Source of the DNA: Chara braunii
Taxonomy: Eukaryota > Streptophyta > Charophyceae > Charales > Characeae
Assembly (NCBI GenBank): GCA_003427395.1
Contig: BFEA01000716.1
Location: 631,960-695,959, forward strand
Length of the DNA stretch: 64,000 bases
Direction: 5' to 3'
The notes beneath the pieces were generated by a model that saw only the letters and a program-made list of their open reading frames with translations, ran no database searches and was not told the DNA's origin. A program made the position numbers and the translations under genes. This document shows, one piece after another, positions 1 to 15,132 of this stretch (positions within the stretch are counted from its first letter, which is position 1; every line of letters begins with the position of its first letter).

Positions 1-72
1 GGGGCACCCCCACGGCGGGGGTCTGGGGGTCAAACCCCTACCCCGGCTTTGCCCCCACGGGCCCCCGCGTGA
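1..72. repeat. GC-rich tail of a foldback element
   Basis: Very GC-rich, with short self-complementary blocks (GGGGCACCCCCA, CCCCGGC, GGGCCCCCGCG). It resembles the GC-rich hairpin tails seen elsewhere next to AT-rich arms (9.6 kb, 41 kb, 62.9 kb), so the window probably opens inside such an element. No gene is visible. Confidence 0.5.
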
Positions 73-79
73 CAACGCT

Positions 80-527
80 GATGCCGACACCTTTTCGACA
101 CCGCCATCTTTGCCAATTTTTAATGATTTTTTTTGCATTGACAAATGTCATAAAAATTTACAGATATGTAGTTTACATAAATAATGACTCGTTAAAAAGT
201 TTTCAAAAAACAATAAAAGTTTTTAGGTCCCGAAATAAAGTGAAAACAAAATGTTAAAAGTGAAAAGAAACAAAATAGTGAGTGGGCAGCACGTTTTGAC
301 AACTCCATCTTTGACGATTTTTTATGTTTTTTTGGCTTAGCAGAATGACTTCAAAATTTATAGGCGAGTAGGATACATCATAGAGAACTCACAAAACAAA
401 TTCAGAAAAAAAAAACTTATTTGTAGGCCCTGAAAATATTTTTGGCGGGGGCCAAACCTGGAGGTGTTCGTCCCCCGGACCCCGAACGCCTGAACGTTCG
501 GGGGCCAGCCCAGAGGCCCCCGAAAAA

Positions 528-558
<31 letters not shown>

Positions 559-1040
559 CAGAGTTCCCAGGCCGAACGTACGGAGGCCCCTAAGCTGACC
601 CCCGAACGTTCGGGCGTTTGGGTCCCCGTACGGGGCCCGAACTCGAAGGGGTTCGAACCCCGCAAAAAAATATTTTGGTACCTAAAAATTATTTTTTTTT
701 TCTGATTTTTTTTTTGTGAGTTCTATGTTATGTAAGCTACCTGTGTCTCAATTTTGAAGTCATTCTGTGGATCGAAACAATAATGAAAAATCGGCAGAGG
801 TGGTGGTGTCAAGACTTGCTTTCCCACTTACTAATTTGTTTTTTTTTTTTCTTTTCACTTTTTGTTTTCCCTTTATTTCGAGGCCTGAAAAACAATATTA
901 TTTTTTCAAACTTTATGCAGGTTCTCTATGATGTAAGATACATATGTATAAAATTTCATGGCATTTGACAAAGCTAAAAAAAAAAGAACAATCGCCAAAG
1001 ATGGCGTTGTTAAGAACTTGCTCGCCCACGCAATAATTTC
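80..1040. mobile_element. Nested foldback element, arms about 450 bp
   Basis: Left-arm blocks recur as diverged reverse complements in the right half. CCGCCATCTTTGCCAATTT near 103 pairs with ATCGCCAAAGATGGCG near 993. The block around 340-380 (AGAATGACTTCAAAATTTAT) pairs with the block around 725-765. The centre at 440-660 has two GC-rich pieces built on CCGAACGTTCGGG-type words around a short TA microsatellite. No protein coding is recognised. It is a non-autonomous foldback element, or two nested ones. Confidence 0.6.
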
Positions 1041-1199
1041 ATTCTCGTTTTATTTTTTCTTATTTTTATTAATATTATTTATTTTTCGTATTTGATATTT
1101 ATTTTAAATTTGGTAAGAAATTTGGATGTTTTGTTGACACAAATGTTGTTTAGTTTATTCTTCTGCATGACATAGTTTTTTTTTCAAAATTTTTGGAAA

Positions 1200-1234
<35 letters not shown>

Positions 1235-1345
1235 GTTACGCGGCCGAACGTCCGAACGCGTCGAGAGGGGTTCCCAAACGTTCGAACGCTCGGGTTCGGG
1301 TGTTCGGCCCGTCCCGAACACCGGCAACCCCTGTATACATATATA
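1041..1345 (+). mobile_element. Foldback arm with poly-T and GC-rich tail
   Basis: The AT-rich arm (AATTTGGTAAGAAATTTGGA at 1108) leads into a T-tract at 1200-1233. Then comes a GC-rich tail of CCGAACG/CGTTCGG words ending in CCCTGTATA. The same order (arm, T-tract, CGTTCGGG-type tail, CCCTGTATA) occurs at 40745-41020. In both places a hammerhead repeat follows directly. Confidence 0.6.
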
Positions 1346-1350
1346 TATAT

Positions 1351-1410
1351 ACAGACTGTTGAGGTTTCAGCCTCCTAATGAGTCGGTGAAACTCCCACGA
1401 AACAGTTTGT
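1351..1410 (+). ncRNA. Hammerhead ribozyme, type III, probably inactive
   Basis: Helix III pairs 1351-1359 with 1402-1410 (nine pairs, one G-U). The expected cleavage nucleotide is U1360, after GU. Helix I is GAGG 1361-1364 with CCTC 1371-1374 and a six-base loop. The core reads CTAATGA at 1375-1381 where the family has CTGATGA, so the invariant G5 is A. Helix II (1382-1386 with 1394-1398, loop TGAAACT) has one mismatch. GAAA follows at 1399-1402. Helices I and II are loop-closed and III is open, the type III arrangement found in plant retrozymes. The G5 change should abolish or greatly weaken cleavage. Confidence 0.8.
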
Positions 1411-1773
1411 CACAGCCCCTCGTTTGTTGTCCTCTTCTCCCTCTCTGCCTACGGTTTACCGGACAGTTCTATTTGACGATATATACTACGACTTCGCTAG
1501 CTTCCTGCTACGGTTTTCTCCGGTCAGGTCGAGCGGCAGTGGTCGGGGTAGTCACTACGCGGCCATGCTGTGCCTCTAGTGCTAGCGGCGTGTCTGGAGT
1601 GTATTTTTTGGCTGTGACAGACCTTTCTTTGTTTCGTGGGTGTTTTGCTGGCTTGTGATGGGGTGTGAACGGACAGTCTGTAGAGTTTTTCATCTGGTGT
1701 GGGTGAATGATAGTCTAATTTGATTTTGGTTAAGATGGATTATCACTTACAGTGTAATCAGTGAGGGGATTCT

Positions 1774-1833
1774 ACAAACTGTTGAGGGTTCAGCCTCCTG
1801 ATGAGTCGGTGAAACTCCGATGAAATAATTTGT
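1774..1833 (+). ncRNA. Hammerhead ribozyme, type III, core intact
   Basis: Helix III pairs 1774-1782 with 1825-1833, with one C-A mismatch and one G-U. The cleavage nucleotide is U1783. Helix I is GAGG 1784-1787 with CCTC 1794-1797. The core CTGATGA is at 1798-1804. Helix II is GTCGG 1805-1809 with CCGAT 1817-1821 around a seven-base loop. GAAA is at 1822-1825. All invariant core positions are present, so this copy could self-cleave. Its 5' strand and the 3' strand of the 1351 copy are the better-preserved halves of the ancestral helix III. Confidence 0.85.
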
Positions 1834-1929
1834 CACAGTCCCTCGTTTGTTGTCCTCTTCTCCCTCTCGGCCTACGGTTTACCGGGCAGTTCTATTTGAC
1901 GATATATATATATATATATATATATATAT

Positions 1930-2023
1930 CGTCACAAACAGAACTGCCCGGTAAAACGTAGGCAGAGAGAGAGAAGAGGACAACAAACGAGGGGCTGTGA
2001 CAAACTGTTTCGTCGGAGTTTCA
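1930..2023 (-). repeat. Inverted, truncated copy of the hammerhead repeat
   Basis: On the minus strand this repeats the end of helix II, GAAAC, the helix III 3' strand and the whole pyrimidine-rich spacer. The CTGATGA half is missing and replaced by TA microsatellite. It faces the 1774 copy across a TA tract, so 1834-2023 can fold into a hairpin of roughly 80 bp. Confidence 0.75.
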
Positions 2024-2436
2024 CTATATATATATATATTTGACGATATATATATATATTATTTTATTTATTTATTTTTTATTATTATTATTTTTTTTTC
2101 GGTTGTTTAAGTGGTCATGGGCCTCTTTGATAGCCTTAATTTTTAGAAATATCAAATATATATTTTAGCAAAATGGTTGTTCAAGCCCAATTTCTGCCAC
2201 ATACCGCATATTGTCAGTCGGCACAGACACAAAATCCAACATTTTCGGTTAACTTCGCCAACCCTTCCATTTTGGTAGGCAAACCTTGAAATATATCGCG
2301 CTTTGAACCGCTTCTCCCCCCACCACTAAAAAATTTGAAGGAGGGGTAGTAACAATTAATGAGCCTAGCAATAACACAATCATAGAAAAAGTGAGAAAAA
2401 AAATGCAAACTGACAATTTGCCGTACTTTTTTTTTT
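2024..2436. other. AT-rich DNA, no gene seen
   Basis: TA and ATT microsatellite remnants (2026-2100) are followed by AT-rich sequence with short open frames only. No conserved protein or RNA motif was recognised. Confidence 0.5.
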
Positions 2437-2870
2437 TCACAGTCTTATCGCGTACCTCCCTTTCGGGTTGATGAGGCCATGGACGGGAGACGGCTCCGGG
2501 AGAGGCAACCTCAATGGGAACAAGTATGAGAGGAGTGAAGGGTTCACCCCCTCCCTAGTAAGAGTAACTCTCATCCCACAACACCCGGTGAATGCGATGC
2601 ATTTGCCTCCCGACCTGGTGCCTCGGGGACGCATGACTCTCAGTTCGAAGAGAGTGCATCCTACCAGAGCAGTCTGGTAGCTTCCGTCTAGACAAGTACT
2701 ACCGGTGCGTGTAGCAAGACCTCTATCTTCCCTCTGTGCTGAGAGCTCCGATCTTGAAAGATTTTGAGTAACTGGTGGGCCCTTTGTGCCAACAAGTGGG
2801 CTTAATCCGATGCGTGAACCCCCAACCAAACTTTCTTCTAGGGCAATGTCCCCAGTACTCGACAATCCTT
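2437..2870 (-). other. Open, GC-balanced island, possibly structured RNA
   Basis: On the minus strand 142 codons are open, yet the protein is unlike any family I recognise. The DNA can form local hairpins, for example GCTACCAGA...TCTGGTAG and ACTCTC...GAGAGT near 2640-2690. Its composition contrasts with the AT-rich flanks. It could be a remnant of an organellar intron or of another structured RNA, since mitochondrial DNA also sits at 7.4 kb. I have no motif (domain V or a group I core) that proves this. Confidence 0.25.
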
Positions 2871-4551
2871 TATAACAATCATAATAATAAAAAATAAAAA
2901 ATAAAAAATAAAAAATAAAACTTTTATTTCTCAGTATATTAAAAAAAAAAAAAAGCAGTTAATTTACAAACTCCTATTGTTTTTTCATTTTTTTTTAGCT
3001 TATGATTGGGGAAATCACTGACGTTGAACACTTTTTCATTTCAGTAACCAATTTATCCTACAAATTGCTGCGAGAGTTTCTTTTTGTGGCCACAATTAAT
3101 TTTTCTCTCATTTTTATATATATTTTTTAAAAATCAAAATTTTCTTACGACGTAGGAGTAAATAAAAAAAACGAATAAAAACATATGTAACAACTCGAAC
3201 TGCAAGTATCAAAAATTCAATTACGACACGAAGGCCAAGATATGCGCTAAGCTCAATACTATGCAACGCAACGACCATCGTTATTGACCACTCCGCCAAC
3301 ATCCTCTAACGAGACCACATAACATATCTCGCAACTTGCAGTATTATGATCCATGCACTATGTTAGTCAATGACCACGATGACTAACTGGTCAACCTTGG
3401 TGCTGCATTTTAATTTATAATTCTTCTTATCATCAATATTCATGATTTATTCTTGCCTACAGTACTTGATAATCAAATTAAGTTCTTAGTCAAGTTACAT
3501 CTAGCCTCACCACTTGGGTATCTCTGTCACATTTAGAACTTCGAACTGGACCAGAATTTGTTGAACCTCACTACCATCTTGTGTAACAATAAACACTACT
3601 TGGAAACTGATGTCTCTTCTAAATTTTAAAACCACCATGATTGTAGGCTGATTGGATTTCATAATCGGCGAATCTCATAATCAATTCGACTCAGAGTCAC
3701 CTAAGTGCTAGCATTACCATCCAAAGCCCAACAATGATATGCATTTCGATCCTATTTTATTACATCCACGAACACATACTTACTTACAATATCAAGTAGA
3801 ACGAACATGTTTAAAGATTTAAACCCTCACTATTGTCACAACATTTAGTAAGAACCGCTAATAGTATTCGCTCACAAGATTGTTAGTTTGAACCCACACA
3901 ACTGCACATATGACACAGTTCAAATAAACAAATTGAGCACCTCCGCCATGACCAACCAACATGTGCAATCAACAGGTACAATATTCAATCCCTTGTCGAT
4001 ACAAATTTTAGGCTAGACCTTAGTTGCTCTAAAAAATATAATTGCATGAGCTAGTTGCAACACAATGTTGCTTAAAGCTTTTACAAGAAACTCTTTCCTT
4101 TCAAAAAATTATTGATGAACCAGTTGAAACTTTTCATCAACGTTGCAGTTGTGTCTTCAACAGAATTACCGCTTGTATAATAAAAAAATAGAAAAATAAA
4201 AATCACTATCTGTCTGATGCAGTACACTGATGATTACATCCAGTTGCTCTTTCTTGCTAGACCATGACTTAAAATCTTGAAAGACATGGAACACATTCTC
4301 TCCTCTATGGTTCAATTTCACTTCAATTGTTTTTCTTTTTCTATATTATTCTCTCAACTTCTGTTTTTGCCTTTCACAACAAAAAAATCCCCATGAGAAA
4401 TGAAAGTTGAAAAAACATTCCATAAAAAAAAAAATTCTTCATATTTATAAATTATCATTCCAATGTTTGTCAAATTCTAAAATTTTCAATTTAATTTGAT
4501 AAGTTCCCGTCTAAATGTGAGCTTTCCTTTCCAACTACAGCTATTTGTTCA
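2871..4551. other. AT-rich intergenic DNA
   Basis: It contains an (ATAAAAA)n run at about 2885-2925 and no open frame above roughly 60 codons with a recognisable product. Confidence 0.5.
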
Positions 4552-4726
4552 AGATGGAATGAAGATACGGACAAGTTTATGAAATGTTTTAATTAGACTT
4601 TTATTCTATTACAACAAATATCGTCTAATTTAAATTGGATTAACCTATTTATGACTGTAAATCCTTACTTAGAATGACAGTCCAATTAAAATATTTCATG
4701 AACTCATCCAGACTTTCATTCCATCT
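4552..4726. mobile_element. MITE with 46-bp terminal inverted repeats
   Basis: The left end starts AGATGGAATGAAGATACGGA and the right end reads, in reverse complement, AGATGGAATGAAAGTCTGGA. The match continues for about 46 bp with a few substitutions. Internal sequence is AT-rich and non-coding. A fragment of the same terminus (AAGATGGAATGAAAAT) recurs at about 4820. Confidence 0.7.
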
Positions 4727-9575
<4,849 letters not shown>

Positions 9576-9822
9576 TAGGCTACCAGTTGTCCGATGGCAG
9601 GACGTCCTGGCCGGACAGTCAGGGGGGTCTCGGACGCCCGGGCCCGGACAACTCCAATTTTAGCAATTAAAAGCATGAAAAAAGTAAAAAAAAAGAGGGG
9701 TTTTATATTATTTTTATTTTTTTTTAAATTGCCAGCGTAGTCGGAAATGATTCCAAGGCAAAACTTGTGCAATTTATTTTTCTATATAACATACGTTTTT
9801 TTCAATTTTTTTGAGTTTTTTT

Positions 9823-9857
<35 letters not shown>

Positions 9858-9918
9858 GGCTCGGACAATTTTTTTTTTTCAAAAGTTGTTCAGTTTATGA
9901 TTCTGCATAACATTGTTT

Positions 9919-9958
<40 letters not shown>

Positions 9959-10062
9959 CGGGCTCGGACAGTCTGCCCGGGGAGGACGTCCTCCGAGTTG
10001 TCCGATCGGACAACCGCGGACGGTCAGGGGGGTCCCGGACGTCCGATCAGGTAACCTAGGTT
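9576..10062. mobile_element. Foldback element with GGACAAC-type GC tails
   Basis: The left end begins at TAGGCTACCAGTTGTCCGA. The right end reads GATCAGGTAACCTAG, giving imperfect inverted ends. Inside are two GC-rich tails (GGACGTCC, GGTCAGGGGGGTC words), long T-tracts (9820-9856, 9920-9958) and the arm sequence AAAAGTTGTTCAGTTTATGA at 9880. That arm is shared with the elements at 1.1 kb, 41 kb and 63 kb, but the GC tail is a different sequence. Confidence 0.65.
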
Positions 10063-12830
10063 TAACCATGTATGACTACACTGCAGTGAAACGAGCAAAT
10101 GCCCTCGACTGCCCACCTTTGCAATTACATTTAAAAGCTTTCAACACATGGGTTACTAGTTCGGGAGGTGACAACCCCTTAGGGAATGTAAGATGTGCTC
10201 TGCAAAAAACTATCCTCTGACAAGGGACAACGGGAGGCTGGCGAACCCGGCAACACATCGACGAAGGGACGACCCGACCACGTCCATCTCAATGGTTCGC
10301 GAGACTATCTTCGCATCATCACTAAGTTATCACTTTTTTTTTTTTTTTTAACTCGTGCGTGACATGGTCGGGAGAGTTCTTGCCTTCACGAGAAAGACGC
10401 GAGCTGATGCACTCAACACTGCTACACTCTGAAGGTTGAATTATAGGAATGAGTGTATCCTTTGATTTCATGATCAACGTTGCTCTCAAAACAAATTCTA
10501 CAAGGTTTCGAGGTGTTTGGCTTCAGTAGGTTCATACTATTATTTCTGATTGGAAGTGGTTGGTATGATTTAGGTAACTAGGGGCCAATGATGGATCGAT
10601 GTGGGCTAGGAAGAGGTGTGCTTCTCACATTTAGGGACGCATGAAGGGTTGATGTGGGCATATAAAAGGTTTTTGTGATTGTGGCATCCAAGGCCACTTA
10701 TGGGTTGAAGTCACTTCGATAACGAGTTGGGCTGGATTTGCCCTTGCGAACTGATTTGGGGCCTAGGACGGGCATGTGAGAGGAACGGCTGCTTGTTTGT
10801 ACGTATTAGGCTTGTCCTTTTGAACGAACTTTCTAGCTATTTGGCTCATTGATCGATTAGGCTAGGTTGATACGAGATATGTTTTTGGTAGGAGGTTCGT
10901 GACTGGTCAGATACGATACTGGTGGTTTGTTTGGTCCTTCCCGTCCTAGGAACCCGGTAGTATATACGTCGAGCAAACCACCACGCTTTTGAGGCAGCAA
11001 AGATTCCTAAGGAGAACCGGTGGTGTTGTCCGAAACGAACAGTACAATCACACGATGCTGCATCTTGCCCACCTTCACCAAAATCAAGGGATTGGGTTCG
11101 ACAACATATGTTTCTTCTGTTGGGGTTTCTTCTACCTTTCTAAGTCCAGATTGATTTGTGTTCGAGATATTTTTCATACAGTGTGACTAGATTTACAATA
11201 GTCCTCGTCTTGTCTGCGTTTTCTTTGTATCTCTCCCTTTTCTTCTTCTCCTCTTTCTTCTTCTCCTCCTCCTCCCTTTCCTTCCACGTTCTTCCGTTTC
11301 CTTGAACCATTGACTTTCTAAGGATTCATGCATGACGCTCACATGTCTTGCTAAGCATGTGTGAACAAAAGTGCAATACTTCCAAGTTAGAACAAATAGC
11401 TATGTAAATTGCAGTAATTTAAAGTGTACGGCAAAGGAGGGGAAAACATATTAATTTCCTGGAAATATTGATACTGAGAATCTTGGGGCATACTCGCACT
11501 ACTATCTGGGATGTATCTAACTGCATTTGGGGCCGGACCTGAACGTATCTGATCGCAATTATAGTCATAGATAAGTTAAAAAGTCTTAGTGTTAGTATGT
11601 CCTTAGAAAAAACATACATAGATCACTTGGTACACCCCTGAACTGCTAAGATGCAGTAATGCGTTTGAACTCCACTGCAAGCAGACGACTTCCTTCCCTG
11701 TGCGCACCAGCACATGAGTAAATGCGACAATTCTTAATTACCTAGGGATGATCAACTCCATGATGTAGAAGAAGAAAAAAAACGAAAACATATGCAGAGT
11801 ATCGTGAACCCGGGGCTGAAGGGGTAAATGAAAAGACAAATAGTACCATGAGCCTCGACCCGAAGGGGTAAATGAGAAAAACTGCATTGTATGATCTTAG
11901 ATCGGAGACCTGGTCCGACTTGCCGTGAGACTAAGCTTGATGGAGGGATTTTCAAGTTATTTGGAACGGCCAGTCAGATCTTAAGATCTCTCGTTCACAC
12001 CTGGGGACGTAGAAATATGCCTTAAACTCCACGCCCTAGATGGCAGTGGGAGCAAGCTCTACCAGGTCACATAAATGCTTGCTTCCCTCTTTGACCCCCG
12101 CCATTTTTTAGAAGGGCCTTTGTTATTAATTCATATACTATGGTGGGGCGGAGGGCTTCTGCCCTCGCTCTCTCGTTTTGCATTGTCTGGTACATCCACT
12201 CCGTCAAAAGGACAAAGGCATAGACAGAGCAGCCCCGTACCCAAGACCTCAATCCCGACGGTTCTCTTACCACTGTCAGGATCGTGGACTTGCGAAAGGG
12301 CTTTCACACACAAAAAAAAAAAAAAAAAAAAAAAAGCCGAAGGCCAACGTGCATTGGTAGGCAGAGAATTATGACAACGTGGAGAAGGGCACTCATGTCA
12401 TAATAAATGATTGTTTTGTTTTTGGCACCCCTGCCCAGGATGAGCAATTGCTATTATAGCCCTTGTTATCAATGTTGTTTCATTCTTTCAGTTTTTAAAA
12501 CTCTCTACCAGGCTACCACATGTAAATCTGACAAACTTCATTCACGACAGCAGAGCAAGTCGTAGTCAATCAAGAGTAGTCATATAGCTTCTTCAACAGA
12601 AACAACAAATTGTAAACTCAAGTTCTCAAGCTCCAATCATCGCTTAGCAGTGCTGTGAATTGCTACGTTATCGACCTTCAGCTTGCCTTCCCTCTTCCTC
12701 CTGGGACTAGACCAACGTTCCCCTTCCTCGCAAAGCAGTAACAGGTGCATCGCCCTGTCTAGAACTTGTTGTAAAAGAGATCAAATGCTTCCAATCTTAC
12801 TTCTATATACCCAAAACTAAACCTGTATAT
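10063..12830. other. Intergenic DNA, no gene recognised
   Basis: Scattered short open frames, a poly-T at 10335, a pyrimidine tract at 11220-11290 and a poly-A at 12311-12333. No conserved coding, RNA gene or clear mobile element was recognised. Confidence 0.45.
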
Positions 12831-13059
12831 GTACTATGTCACTACTGCAAAACAATCACCGCAAAAAACATCCTCGGGAACTACGGGCACCAACGATAGG
12901 TGCAGCAGCGTTGCTGCCAATCCCCAGATATCACCCCTGGTTCTTGCGAAACAATCCAGAACTTCCCAAAAAAAGTCGTCGGGGAACCCTTTCGCCCGAT
13001 ATTTTCTCAACAATAGTACCTGGAATGGGATGGCGATTTTCTGTCCAATCGGTGCAGAG

Positions 13060-13480
13060 ACCCTGTGACGACCGCTACTTTTTGTCGGCGGCTAGTCCAG
13101 GACTTGAGGTCTTGGCCAGTCCGAAGCACCAGTGGCCGCCTGACCAGATCGTGTTCTCGCTCTTTATGGTCTTTACCCTACCCAGGTAAGGTTGGGCCTC
13201 CGAACCTCCAGCCTGCACCCCAAGAACTTCCACGTCCCTAGCCTATCATAGGTCCGTTTCAACAACCGCCTCTTCAGGTAACACCCTTCGAAGCACTTTT
13301 TTACCTTCAGGGCCACTTCCCGGGAAACGACCCCCTTCGTATACGCCACAAACAAAGAAACATCATCAACCAGGGGTACTCCCACAACCCTCTTCCTCTC
13401 TAGGCTCAAGGAGTCCAAGAAACGCCACGCCGCAGGGGCCTGACCAGTGCGACTAGATGATGGGGCATTTTTGCGCCCTC
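13060..13480 (-). pseudogene. Reverse transcriptase fragment
   Basis: The minus strand reads VPLVDDVSLFVAYTKG and, about 45 residues on, WKFLGCRLEVRRPNLTWVG. A VDD followed by FLG at this spacing is the catalytic-palm arrangement of retroelement reverse transcriptases. A stop after TWVG and a shift of frame afterwards show it is broken. The element class cannot be set from this piece. Confidence 0.45.
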
Positions 13481-14689
13481 CGAGAGGGACCCAAATCCAG
13501 TCTTATATTTGGATATCTCGTTTTGGTTTTATGTTAATTTTGGACAGTTGGGGGGGAGGGCGGGGGGCGGAGGGGCGTTAAAGGGGCTTGGAAGGGTTGA
13601 AAGGCCTTTAAAGTGTGTGAGATGATTTTCTTTACATTGTTCTGTTTTTATTCTATTTCAAATTCTGTGAAGAATTTGGAAGTTACTTGTTGCGCCTACA
13701 CGCCTACACTCTCTCTAGTATTGAGAGCTGGGTTATAGGGCCCATGAAAAATTCCACTCAATTGAGTCCCCCAAAAAAGTCATTTCATAACCAGTCAAAA
13801 TTTTGGGTACTTTTTCAAAATTTGTCCCTCCTCTAAATCCCCTCTAAATCCATAAATCATAGAACAAATGAGGGCCTCGTTCCTCACCTCTTACAAATCC
13901 TTACATTGTAAGGGTGCCCTAACTGGGCCACGGTGACTAATTTACCCCCTCCCCAAAAAAAATTTGTTCCACAGCCCGTAAGGAAGACCCTACACTTACC
14001 GGCCCTTACATCTCATGCAAGGAGAGCCGGGTGAAAGGACCTCCGCCTTTCGGGCAATCCGTAGGGTCCCGCCCTCAAATTTCAACTCACCTTAAGGGCT
14101 CCCTAGAAATTTCCATCGTTTTGCCCCTTTCTTTTTTTTTTAACTCACATTTCAACTCACCTTAAGGGTTACCCTCATATTTTAGGGGGTATACCCTCAA
14201 GGCAAAAAATGTGGAAACATTCTGGAGTTCACTTTTTTCGTCATTTGAGTAAAAAAAAAAAAAAAAAGAAAAGGGTGCGGTGGAATGATGATTCTGTAAG
14301 AATCCTTACATTTGTTGTGGTGTCCAACAAGGCCCTAAGAAAATGCCAAAGGAAAAGCCACTGAAAATGAAATAGTTTAATCCAGCCTCAGTAGAGAAAT
14401 CAGCATGAGTGTGCGAAGATTTTTGTTAACGTGGTATGCGCATTAGATCATGCATTTCCTCTGGTTCGATGATTTGATTGCTTTGATTTGACATCCGATG
14501 ATGATAGGAGGCGCGGCCTATTTGGAAACACGGCTGGCTGCTCGGTCAGCCCCAACAGCTCCAAGAGAACTTGTGGGTGGAAAAAAATTGTTCACACTCG
14601 TGGAGTGTCGAAATATGACATGCAGTCTTTTTTTGAAGTTCTCTTTTTTTTTTGTTTCTTTTTTTGTGTTTTCTTTTTTTGGCTTGTGA
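13481..14689. other. Intergenic DNA, no gene recognised
   Basis: Contains a G-rich run (13549-13575), the duplicated phrase ATTTCAACTCACCTTAAGGG (about 14079 and 14151) and poly-A tracts. No coding or RNA gene was recognised. Confidence 0.45.
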
Positions 14690-14785
14690 GATATGGGCTA
14701 CGACCCCGCCCGACCCAGTCGCCCGGTTGGTCATCCTGGGCAGGTCCCGTGCCAGCTTTGAGGCCCTGTGCAGCACGGCTGGTAG
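14640..14785. mobile_element. Foldback tail ending CTGGTAGCC
   Basis: A T-tract is followed by a GC-rich tail (GCCCGACCCAGTCGCCCGG, GGGCAGGTCCCGTGCC) that ends with GGCTGGTAGCCCAGC. That is the reverse complement of the GGCTACCAG terminus of the foldback family. Confidence 0.45.
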
Positions 14786-14978
14786 CCCAGCAGTTTACGT
14801 AATTTTTACAATTCAATAAAAACGTGTCAAAAGAAATGCTATGCGATTTGTACCCTCTGTCAAAAAAAACAAGAAGGAAAGAAAAAAAAAGGAAAATTTG
14901 TACTGTCTCAAAGATGGCAGCTTCAGGTCTTCAAACATGCAGGGACGAAACAGAAAGGGAGAAAAACAGTCCTCTTAA

Positions 14979-15128
14979 ACCACCAGTACTTCCTAAAGCC
15001 GTGCCCGTTAGCGCTACGTGATTTTAGGAAACGTACAGGCCATTACAGGAGCGCCCACATTCATCCAACTAGAAACGTTTCTACTCTATTTTTTTCCGCG
15101 GGCGATAGCTGGCCCAAGTACTGGTGGT
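14979..15128. mobile_element. MITE family B, TTAA-flanked
   Basis: Starts ACCACCAGTACTT and ends AAGTACTGGTGGT, directly flanked on both sides by TTAA (14975-14978, 15129-15132). TTAA duplication is the signature of piggyBac-type transposition. The 150-bp interior is non-coding and recurs at 18.5 and 58.1 kb (shared words CATTCATCCAACTAGAAACG, CGATAGCTGG). Confidence 0.85.
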
Positions 15129-15132
15129 TTAA

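Larger units (their letters stand above)
1351..1908 (+). mobile_element. Retrozyme-like unit: two hammerhead-bearing direct repeats
   Basis: Segments 1351-1485 and 1774-1908 are direct repeats of 135 bp at a constant 423-bp offset, with about ten substitutions and no indel. Each starts at hammerhead helix III, continues through a pyrimidine-rich spacer (TCCTCTTCTCCCTCTC, then ACGGTTTACCGG) and ends at TTTGACGATATATA. About 290 bp of unique non-coding DNA lies between them. Plant retrozymes have hammerheads in short LTR-like repeats around a non-coding centre, and cutting at both sites releases an RNA monomer. Cleavage here would give 423 nt. No tRNA primer-binding site or polypurine tract was recognised. 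The internal region has no recognisable protein. Confidence 0.6.
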
